DNA from: Sediminibacterium sp.
GTDB taxonomy: Bacteria > Bacteroidota > Bacteroidia > Chitinophagales > Chitinophagaceae
Assembly: GCA_030158535.1 (NCBI GenBank)
Contig: JAOASV010000257.1
Span: 1-6,318, forward strand
Reading direction: 5' to 3'
DNA length: 6,318 nt
The position numbers and the translations under genes were made by a program. The stretch's first letter is position 1, and every line of letters begins with the position of its first letter. Of the stretch, positions 1-5,773 are shown piece by piece. The notes under the pieces are model-generated. The model did not search any database, was not told the origin of the DNA, and worked only from the letters and a program-made list of their open reading frames with translations.

Positions 1-547
1 GTTTTAAAAAACTATAAACCTCTTCCCAACTACTTGTTTCAAGTGCAATGGTGCTGCGGAGTTCAGCATCCTGCTCTGGTGTAAGCGGGTGCAACGAACT
101 TTTAAAATAAATGGCTTTACAACCTAAGTTTTTGGCCAGTTGTATATCGGTGTAGCGGTCGCCAATGACATATGAGTTGCTCAAATCGTAAGCCGGATTA
201 TTAATCAGATGCGTAAGTAAGCCCGTGCCCGGCTTACGCGTAGGTGCATTTTCGTGTGCAAAGGTTGTATCGATAATCACTTCATCGAAGGTAAACCCTT
301 CACCCTCAAGGGTGCGAAGCATTAAATTTTGATAAGGATAAAAAGTATCTGCAGGATAGCTAGGCGTACCAAGTCCATCTTGGTTGGTCACCATTACTTT
401 ATAATAATCTAGCGAAGCTGCAATATTAGAGAGTCCAGCAATAGCGCCTGGTACAAAGCTTGTTTTGTCTGTGCTATCTACTTGAAAATCTTGCGGCGGT
501 TCTTGTAAAATCACACCATCTCTATCTATAAATAATATCCGCTTCAT
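1..547 (-). CDS. hisB: Bifunctional histidinol-phosphatase / imidazoleglycerol-phosphate dehydratase, phosphatase half only (partial)
   Basis: The ATG at 547-545 opens a frame that stays open to the window edge, giving 182 residues. It reads as the N-terminal HAD-family phosphatase domain of fused HisB, which removes phosphate from histidinol phosphate in the cytoplasm. Visible motifs are DRDG with nucleophile D8 and acid/base D10, the conserved EPPxDFQVD stretch, T54 in VTNQDGLGT, K105 in TRKP, and D130/D134 in VIGDRYTD. The dehydratase domain that normally follows would lie beyond position 1. The loop that binds zinc in E. coli HisB (Cys-x-His ... Cys-x-Cys before RKP) has D93, T95, A101 and T103 here, so all four ligands are absent. 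The start lies 17 bp after the cytochrome gene, with no clear Shine-Dalgarno, which suggests co-transcription. Domain assignment is firm; fusion to the dehydratase is inferred from the N-terminal type. Confidence 0.93.
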   Translation of the reverse strand, partial: MKRILFIDRDGVILQEPPQDFQVDSTDKTSFVPGAIAGLSNIAASLDYYKVMVTNQDGLGTPSYPADTFYPYQNLMLRTLEGEGFTFDEVIIDTTFAHENAPTRKPGTGLLTHLINNPAYDLSNSYVIGDRYTDIQLAKNLGCKAIYFKSSLHPLTPEQDAELRSTIALETSSWEEVYSFLK

Positions 548-564
548 ACCGCTTGTTTAAATCT

Positions 565-984
565 CTATTTTAATTTACTTCTTATTTGCTTAACCTGTGT
601 GAGTGAAACAGGGCCGGCTTTATTAGACCAGTTACTTCTTATAAAAGTTAGTACGTCTGCAATTTGCTGATCTTTTAAATCGTCGGCTGCAGGCATTGCA
701 TTCGCATAAAATTCGCCATCAATTTCGATGCGGTCGTTTAAACCTTTCACAATATATTTTACCAGTTTTGCAATGTCAGATCCATTAACCGTGCTAGAAG
801 CATCTAATGGTGCATTAAGCTTTGGAACGCCACCCCCATCTGCTTGATGACAAACCATACAGCGCTGCAGGTATACCATTTTTCCGCGTGCTGCACTAGC
901 TGCGGCTAATTTATTATTTGATTGTGCCGTAACTGTTGTAAATGAAATCATCATTACAACAAACACTAAAAAAATACGCTGCAT
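565..984 (-). CDS. Small exported c-type cytochrome
   Basis: This 139-residue protein has a signal peptide: a basic start, a hydrophobic stretch at about residues 4-17, and a likely cut after VTA (A20/Q21). It is expected outside the cytoplasmic membrane. One haem-binding motif, CMVCH, lies at 42-46, followed by glycines typical of class I cytochrome c. The probable second axial ligand is M97 in NAMPAADDL, followed by the C-terminal helix DQQIADVLTFIRSNW common in cytochrome CBB3-type domains. The tail after residue 120 is charged and unassigned. The gene starts 6 bp after the stop of the dehydrogenase gene, so the two are probably translated in coupling, with the cytochrome accepting electrons from that enzyme. 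The electron-acceptor role is inferred from pairing. The family call is firm; no specific partner can be proven. Confidence 0.9.
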   Translation of the reverse strand: MQRIFLVFVVMMISFTTVTAQSNNKLAAASAARGKMVYLQRCMVCHQADGGGVPKLNAPLDASSTVNGSDIAKLVKYIVKGLNDRIEIDGEFYANAMPAADDLKDQQIADVLTFIRSNWSNKAGPVSLTQVKQIRSKLK

Positions 985-990
985 GCTTAG

Positions 991-2268
991 TTATTTTTGG
1001 TACATGATTCTGTAAATCGTTCCTTTAACGTCATCTGAAATATAGAGTGATCCATCAGGTCCTTCTGCTAAACCACAAGGGCGGTGCTGTGCATCTCGCG
1101 GATTTTTAACCACTGTTTTTCCAGAAAATCCATCTGCAAAAACTTCCCATTTACCGGTTGGCTTGCCATTCTCGTAAGGTACAAAAACAACATAATAGCC
1201 TTCTTGTGGAAGTGGAGATCTATTCCATGAGCCATGAAACGCAATGAATGCACCATTCTTGTAACGAGCAGGAAATTGATTGCCTGTATAAAACAATAAG
1301 CCATTAGGCGCCATATGCGCAGGAAACGCCATAGCCGGATTAATATATTTATCGTCTACCGTTTTTTTACCATCGCCACCATATTCTGGCGCCATCATTT
1401 TTTTACCTTTTACATGATCGTAATAAATGTAAGGCCAACCTGCGTTGTCTCCCTTATTAATCGCATACATGGTTTCTGAAGGAAGCTCGGCACTTACTGT
1501 AGTGTCGTATAAATCAGGGAATAAATTGTTGAGCATATCTCTACCATGCTGCGTTACAAATAACTGATTGAGCTCGTTATTCCAGTCAAGTCCTACCACG
1601 TTTCTAAGGCCTGTTGCATATCTAACACCAGTTGCATAGGTTTGATTTAACTGATCGGTTTTAAACTGCCAGATACCACCTGCCGAATCTAGTATTGGAC
1701 AAGGCATCATACCCATAGAACCTTTGGTGCGGTCTTTTTCTTGACATGAATTGGATGGCGCACCCACATTCACATAAATATTACCCGCATTGTCTAGCGT
1801 AATAGATTTTGAATTGTGCTGTCCTTTATCAACAAGTCCGGTTACAAGTGTTGCTGCTGCATTTTCATCTACAATATCACCGTTTTCATTAAGTGCATAC
1901 TTAAACACTTCTTTATTTGAACTAGCGTATAAATAATTCCCTTTGATGGCAATACCCGTTCCAATATAATTGGCAAATGTTGTTTTTGTTTCAGTTCTGC
2001 CATCACCATCCGTATCTTTTAAAACAACAATTCCTTTTCCATTATCTAGTCTTTCGAGTTTTGCATAAATAGCACCTTGCTTATTCACTGCGATATGTCT
2101 TGTACGACCTACATTATCTGCTACTTTTAATGCTGCAAATCCTTTAGGCAATGTTAAGCCTGCATTGTCTGTGTCGGGCTTAATATTTTGCGCAGAACTG
2201 CTAGTTGCTGCAAGCAGCATCAAAATAAATAAGCTTGAGAAAACCGAAATTTGAGTAACTTTTTTCAT
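991..2268 (-). CDS. Exported beta-propeller glucose/sorbosone dehydrogenase-like protein (PQQ-type oxidoreductase)
   Basis: This 425-residue protein starts with an n-region MKKVTQ and a hydrophobic core at 9-22, with likely cleavage after SSA (A26/Q27), so it should be periplasmic or exported. The mature part shows repeated propeller strands of the glucose/sorbosone dehydrogenase family: RHIAVN (58-62), HNSKSITLD (151-159), GLRNVVGLDW (220-229), QHGRDML (240-246), HMAPNGLLFY (318-327), HGSWNRSP (345-352) and a final RPCGLAEGPDGSLYISDD. H151 and R222 fall where soluble PQQ glucose dehydrogenase has its catalytic His and PQQ-binding Arg. DTDGDG at 85-90 looks like a calcium loop. Family members oxidise sugars or aldehydes using PQQ, but many homologues have no proven substrate. 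No PQQ synthesis genes are visible. The gene lies 67 bp after hisC and 6 bp before a cytochrome c gene. The fold call is strong; substrate and cofactor use are inferred. Confidence 0.85.
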   Translation of the reverse strand: MKKVTQISVFSSLFILMLLAATSSSAQNIKPDTDNAGLTLPKGFAALKVADNVGRTRHIAVNKQGAIYAKLERLDNGKGIVVLKDTDGDGRTETKTTFANYIGTGIAIKGNYLYASSNKEVFKYALNENGDIVDENAAATLVTGLVDKGQHNSKSITLDNAGNIYVNVGAPSNSCQEKDRTKGSMGMMPCPILDSAGGIWQFKTDQLNQTYATGVRYATGLRNVVGLDWNNELNQLFVTQHGRDMLNNLFPDLYDTTVSAELPSETMYAINKGDNAGWPYIYYDHVKGKKMMAPEYGGDGKKTVDDKYINPAMAFPAHMAPNGLLFYTGNQFPARYKNGAFIAFHGSWNRSPLPQEGYYVVFVPYENGKPTGKWEVFADGFSGKTVVKNPRDAQHRPCGLAEGPDGSLYISDDVKGTIYRIMYQK

Positions 2269-2335
2269 AGTGTATTAATTGTTGTATAAATAGAACCCTA
2301 ATATAATTATTATTTAAACGTAAAGGGCATTTTGT

Positions 2336-3388
2336 TTACTTGTTATACCAGGCCTGCATGGCGTCTACCAACAAAGTGTTTTCTTTTTCGGTACCTATAG
2401 TAATACGTAGGCAGTTTTCACAAAGCTCCACGTTACTGCGGTCTCTTACCACTATTTGCTGTGTTAACAAAAACTCATACACGGCCCTTGCGTTTGCTAT
2501 TTTAACGAGTAAAAAATTAGCGTCGGAAGGATAAACTTTTTCTACGGTTGGCATTTGCCTAAACACACCCGCTATCGCCTCCCGCATGTCTACAATAATT
2601 TTTATCATATCATTTACCTGCCCTACTTCTTCTAATGCTTTAAGCACCAGTTCTTGGGTAGCGGTATTGATATTATACGGAGGTTTTACTTTATCTAAAA
2701 TAGAAATGATCTCTACAGAAGCAAATGCCATGCCCAGTCTTAAACCAGCAAGCCCCCAAGCTTTACTTAAGGTTTGCAACACCACGAGATTTGGATAATC
2801 TGCCAACTCCTGAATAAATGATTTTTGTTTTGAAAAATTAATATAGGCTTCGTCTATTACTACAATTCCATTAAAATTATTGAGCACCATTTCTATGGAT
2901 GCACGATCAATAGAATTACCCGTAGGATTATTGGGAGAGCAAATCCAAATAATTTTTGTGTTGGGGTCAATTAGATTTTCTAGATGAATAAGATCCAACT
3001 GAAAATCAGGAAGCAAGGGCGCTTTTTTAATTTGTACATTGTTAATGTTAGCCGACACCTCATACATCCCATATGTGGGCGGACAAATAATAATATTATC
3101 CTTACCAGGCTCACAAAAACTTCTAAAAAGTAAATCGATACACTCATCACTACCATTACCAATAAATATTTGCTCCGCAGGAACTGATTTTATAGTAGAT
3201 AAAGCCTTTTTAATAGCCACTTGATGCGGATCTGGATAGCGGTTGTACCACTTTGTTAGTGGTGAGCCAAAACTATTTTCGTTGGCGTCTAAAAACACCT
3301 TAGCAGTTCCACTAAATTCATCCCTTGCCGACGAATACGGTGCCAGGTTTTTAATATTGTCTCTAACTAATTTTTGTACGTCAAACAT
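2336..3388 (-). CDS. hisC: Histidinol-phosphate aminotransferase
   Basis: HisC moves the amino group from glutamate to imidazole-acetol phosphate, giving histidinol phosphate, using pyridoxal phosphate in the cytoplasm. At 350 residues it has normal length. Fold type I landmarks are all present: LDANEN near residue 33, the RYPDP stretch (50-54), GNGSDE (77-82) at the cofactor phosphate site, SPNNPTG (151-157), DEAY (179-182), the Schiff-base lysine K209 in TLSKAWGLAGLRLG with R217, and R328 in LRITIG for substrate carboxylate binding. The ATG at 3388 gives a family-typical start, MFDVQKLVRDNIKNLAPY. It lies 26 bp after hisD and has no Shine-Dalgarno, only an A/T-rich leader. Within a hisG-D-C order the HisC assignment is more secure than for a stand-alone aminotransferase of this fold. 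Confidence 0.96.
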   Translation of the reverse strand: MFDVQKLVRDNIKNLAPYSSARDEFSGTAKVFLDANENSFGSPLTKWYNRYPDPHQVAIKKALSTIKSVPAEQIFIGNGSDECIDLLFRSFCEPGKDNIIICPPTYGMYEVSANINNVQIKKAPLLPDFQLDLIHLENLIDPNTKIIWICSPNNPTGNSIDRASIEMVLNNFNGIVVIDEAYINFSKQKSFIQELADYPNLVVLQTLSKAWGLAGLRLGMAFASVEIISILDKVKPPYNINTATQELVLKALEEVGQVNDMIKIIVDMREAIAGVFRQMPTVEKVYPSDANFLLVKIANARAVYEFLLTQQIVVRDRSNVELCENCLRITIGTEKENTLLVDAMQAWYNK

Positions 3389-3414
3389 GTTAGTGTATTT
3401 ATACTTTCTAGTTT

Positions 3415-4695
3415 TTATAATGATTGGAGTCGAATGGTAATTGCATTTTTATGTGCGTCTAACCCTTCTGCCGCCGCCATTGTTTCTACGGCTGCTCCAA
3501 TGGCATGTAGTCCTGCAGGCGTTAATTTTTGAAAAGTCATCTTTTTTACAAAGCTATCTACACTCACACCACTATACGCTCTTGCATAACCACTTGTAGG
3601 TAGTGTATGATTGGTGCCGCTCGCATAATCCCCCACCGATTCTGGACTGTAATTTCCTAAAAATACAGATCCCGCATTGGTAATTTTTTCCGCAATGACA
3701 TCGTCATTGTTACATGCGAGTATCAAATGCTCTGCTGCATAACTATTTACTATAAAAATAGCACGCTCTATGTCATCCACTACAATTGCGGTACTGTTAT
3801 CCAATGCTTTTTGTGCAATTTCTTTTCGCGGCAGCAGCGCTAATTGTGCTGCTAAAGCTTCCTTTACATCTGCTACTACTTTTTTGCTGGTGCTAACAAG
3901 TAATACCTGACTATCAGGGCCATGCTCTGCTTGTGATAATAAATCGGAAGCAACAAATGCAGGATTGCAGGTTTCATCGGCTAACACACAAACCTCGCTA
4001 GGGCCAGCAGGCATATCAATAGCCACACCTGATTGCTGCACCAATTGTTTTGCGGCCGTTACGTACTGATTACCCGGACCAAAAATTTTATACACTTGCG
4101 GTACTGTTTGGGTGCCGTATGCCATGGCTGCAATAGCCTGCACACCACCAATTTTAAATATTCGAGTAATACCCACTACCCATGCTGCATATAAAATAGC
4201 AGGGTGTACTTTACCATCAGCAGCAGGAGGTGTACACAAAATAATTTCTTTGCAACCTGCTATGACTGCAGGGATACCCAGCATTAAAACCGTACTAAAT
4301 AAAGGCGCAGATCCACCTGGTATATAAAGCCCCACTTTATCAATCCCTACACTTTTACGCCAGCAACTAACCCCTGGCATGGTTTCAATTTTTGTAGTTT
4401 CTGAAACCTGCGCTTCATGAAAACACCTGATATTTTTTGCAGCTAGTTGTACCGCTTCTTTTAATGCAGGTGGCAGCGCTAATGCAGCTTCAGTAATTTC
4501 TGCTTCGTTAACGATTGCAGTATCAAAAGTTACTCCATCAAACTTTTGCGTATAAGCAGCCACCGCTGTATCCCCCTCTTTTTTTACCCCATCCAAAACA
4601 CCCTGCACCACAGCATATAATGCCGCATGATCCATGGCTGGCCTTTGAAGTAATTCCGGAAGCGAAACTTCTAATGGGTTTTCAATTATTTTCAT
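3415..4695 (-). CDS. hisD: Histidinol dehydrogenase
   Basis: HisD carries out the last two steps of histidine synthesis, oxidising histidinol to histidinal and then to histidine with two NAD+, and is a zinc enzyme. The 426-residue length is typical. Compared with the E. coli enzyme, the zinc ligands are present at Q255 and H258 (SQAEHGPDSQ), D356 (VGDYASGTNHTLPT) and H415 (GLDAHKNA), each four residues earlier than in E. coli. The catalytic pair is E322-H323 in YAAEHLIL. The nucleotide-site motif FGPGNQYV is at 205-212 and DMPAGPSE at 227-234. The gene starts 9 bp after the hisG stop and ends 26 bp before hisC, so it is part of the same transcript. Nothing looks damaged. Confidence 0.97.
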   Translation of the reverse strand: MKIIENPLEVSLPELLQRPAMDHAALYAVVQGVLDGVKKEGDTAVAAYTQKFDGVTFDTAIVNEAEITEAALALPPALKEAVQLAAKNIRCFHEAQVSETTKIETMPGVSCWRKSVGIDKVGLYIPGGSAPLFSTVLMLGIPAVIAGCKEIILCTPPAADGKVHPAILYAAWVVGITRIFKIGGVQAIAAMAYGTQTVPQVYKIFGPGNQYVTAAKQLVQQSGVAIDMPAGPSEVCVLADETCNPAFVASDLLSQAEHGPDSQVLLVSTSKKVVADVKEALAAQLALLPRKEIAQKALDNSTAIVVDDIERAIFIVNSYAAEHLILACNNDDVIAEKITNAGSVFLGNYSPESVGDYASGTNHTLPTSGYARAYSGVSVDSFVKKMTFQKLTPAGLHAIGAAVETMAAAEGLDAHKNAITIRLQSL

Positions 4696-4704
4696 AGAAT
4701 ATAT

Positions 4705-5565
4705 TTATATCACCATTTTTTCGATAGGTACCACTAATATTCCTTGCGCACCAGCAGCTTTTAACTGCTCAATAATTTCCCAGAAATCATTTTCATTGAG
4801 AACACTATGTACACTACTCCAGCCAGGTTCCGCCAAAGGCAGTACGGTAGGGCTTTTCATGCCAGGCAGAAGGGCTATAATGTCAGACAACTTATCGTTT
4901 GGTGCATTCAATAAAATATATTTAGTATTGCGTGCTTTTTTTACAGATTCGATTCTAAAAAGCAAACGGTCTATAATTAGCTGTTTTTGTGCATCTACAT
5001 TATTGGTAGCTACAAGCACTGCTTCTGATGATAAAATAGTTTCTGCTTCTTGTAATCCGTTCGAAAATAAAGTAGAGCCACTGCTTACCAAATCACAAAT
5101 AGCATCAGCTAAACCAATGCTTGGCGCAATTTCTACGCTACCGCTAATTTCATGCACTTCTGCGTTAACGCCTTTATCTTTTAAATACTTAGTTAAAATA
5201 ACAGGGTAACTAGTCGCTACTTTTTTGCCTTCTAAAAAAGAAATACCGGTATAGTTTTCAGATTTACGCACTGCAACACTTAACCTGCACTTTCCAAAAC
5301 CCAATTTGTTAAGCACCGTTAATGGTTTGTTTTTTTCATACACTACATTTTCTCCAACAATACCAATATCCGCAACGCCATCTTCTACGTATTGAGGAAT
5401 ATCATCATCACGCAAAAAATAAACTTCGATGGGGAAATTAGAAGCTTCTGCCTTTAACTTGTTTAGGCCATTACTAATATCAATCCCACACTCTTTCAAG
5501 AGCTTGATAGAATCGTCGTGTAACCTTCCACTTTTTTGAATCGCTAACCTTAATTTCATATTCAT
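4705..5565 (-). CDS. hisG: ATP phosphoribosyltransferase, long form with C-terminal regulatory domain
   Basis: HisG joins ATP and PRPP to make phosphoribosyl-ATP, the committed step of histidine synthesis. The 286-residue length marks the long form, which works as a hexamer without HisZ. The catalytic part (about 1-215) shows RLAIQKSGRL at 6-15, the DDDIPQYVEDGVADIGIVGE stretch at 53-72, LGFGKCRLSVA (88-98) and the PRPP-binding region DAICDLVSSGSTL (154-166). The C-terminal part (about 216-286) matches the ACT-like domain through which histidine inhibits the long form, including MKSPTVLPL and the closing ILVVPIEKM. Two ATGs lie close together (5565 and 5559); the first is used here, but the second gives MKLRLAIQKSG and is equally possible. 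The start is only a few bases after the attenuator U-tract, so attenuation directly controls it. Confidence 0.97.
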   Translation of the reverse strand: MNMKLRLAIQKSGRLHDDSIKLLKECGIDISNGLNKLKAEASNFPIEVYFLRDDDIPQYVEDGVADIGIVGENVVYEKNKPLTVLNKLGFGKCRLSVAVRKSENYTGISFLEGKKVATSYPVILTKYLKDKGVNAEVHEISGSVEIAPSIGLADAICDLVSSGSTLFSNGLQEAETILSSEAVLVATNNVDAQKQLIIDRLLFRIESVKKARNTKYILLNAPNDKLSDIIALLPGMKSPTVLPLAEPGWSSVHSVLNENDFWEIIEQLKAAGAQGILVVPIEKMVI

Positions 5566-5570
5566 AGATT

Positions 5571-5605
5571 AAAATAAAAGAGGCCTACCAAATGGTAAGC
5601 CTCTT
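5571..5605 (-). terminator. Rho-independent attenuator terminator of the his operon
   Basis: On the minus-strand RNA the arm 5605-5594 (AAGAGGCUUACC) pairs with 5589-5578 (GGUAGGCCUCUU) around a four-base AUUU loop. This gives 12 pairs including one G-U, followed by UUUAUUUU. It ends about 5 bp before the first hisG ATG, so it can only be a conditional terminator of the leader transcript, not the end of an upstream gene. Confidence 0.93.
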
Positions 5606-5653
5606 CAATGTTTTATAATGACACAAACACCTACAGCCTACCCGTTTGGTAAG
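5594..5653 (-). promoter_or_regulatory. Antiterminator and pre-emptor segments of the his attenuator
   Basis: Three mutually exclusive pairings can be drawn in the leader RNA. Segment 1 (5653-5648, CUUACC) pairs with segment 2 (5642-5637, GGUAGG) around AAACG, giving six pairs. Segment 2, extended to 5636 (GGUAGGC), pairs instead with segment 3 (5600-5594, GCUUACC), giving seven pairs. Segment 3 is also the 5' arm of the terminator. A ribosome stalled at the His codons covers segment 1 and frees 2 to pair with 3, which blocks termination. A ribosome at the stop codon (5640-5638) covers segment 2 and lets the terminator form. The pairings are read directly; the switching is inferred from the classical model. 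Confidence 0.85.
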
Positions 5654-5688
5654 TAATGATGATGGTGGTTATGTGTAAATTGTTTCAT
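5638..5688 (-). CDS. hisL: Histidine operon leader peptide
   Basis: A short open frame reads MKQFTHNHHHHYLPNG followed by TAG. Five of 16 residues are histidine, four of them consecutive (codons at 5667-5656), with another two codons earlier. It sits 72 bp upstream of hisG, directly before a terminator that overlaps the approach to the hisG start. This is the standard design of a his leader peptide, whose translation rate senses charged His-tRNA. The last His codon is just before segment 1 of the attenuator, and the stop codon lies inside segment 2, as the stalling model needs. The peptide is not expected to have a function of its own. A chance run of His codons at this exact place is very unlikely. 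Confidence 0.93.
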   Translation of the reverse strand: MKQFTHNHHHHYLPNG

Positions 5689-5695
5689 TAGAGTA

Positions 5696-5727
5696 CAAAA
5701 ATAGCGCCTTGGTGGGCATTGAACAAA
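5696..5727 (-). promoter_or_regulatory. Probable Bacteroidota-type promoter of the his operon
   Basis: On the minus strand TATTTTTG (5703-5696) matches the Bacteroidota -7 element TAnnTTTG exactly, and TTTG (5727-5724) matches the -33 element, with 20 bp between them. It is the only such pair noticed in the gap between the isomerase gene and hisG. Transcription would start at about 5688-5692, essentially at the leader peptide ATG. There is no experimental support; the call rests on motif match and position. Confidence 0.7.
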
Positions 5728-5773
5728 TAAAATTGAAATTTAGCCTTCAAATAACCTAAAATCCTCCACAAAA

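Noticed and set aside
2269..2335. Possible separate promoter for the dehydrogenase gene: TACGTTTA on the minus strand resembles TAnnTTTG
   Set aside because: The last base does not match, and no TTG lies at the right distance upstream. The rest of the 67 bp is simply A/T-rich.
2268..3399. Shared word AATACACTA just before the ATGs of both the dehydrogenase gene (2276-2268) and hisC (3399-3391)
   Set aside because: It is only nine bases in A/T-rich leaders, with different spacing to the ATG (overlapping it in one case). It is not seen before hisD, hisG or hisB, so chance is a good explanation.
4796..5209. A 137-codon plus-strand open frame inside hisG, and similar shorter plus-strand frames inside hisC and hisD
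   Set aside because: They lie wholly antisense to well-conserved enzymes, and their translations show no recognisable family. They are shadows of the real genes.
5689..5773. Terminator for the isomerase gene: TTGAA ... TTCAA inverted repeat followed by T-rich sequence
   Set aside because: The stem is only five A/T-rich pairs with a loose loop and no clean U-tract, too weak to call.
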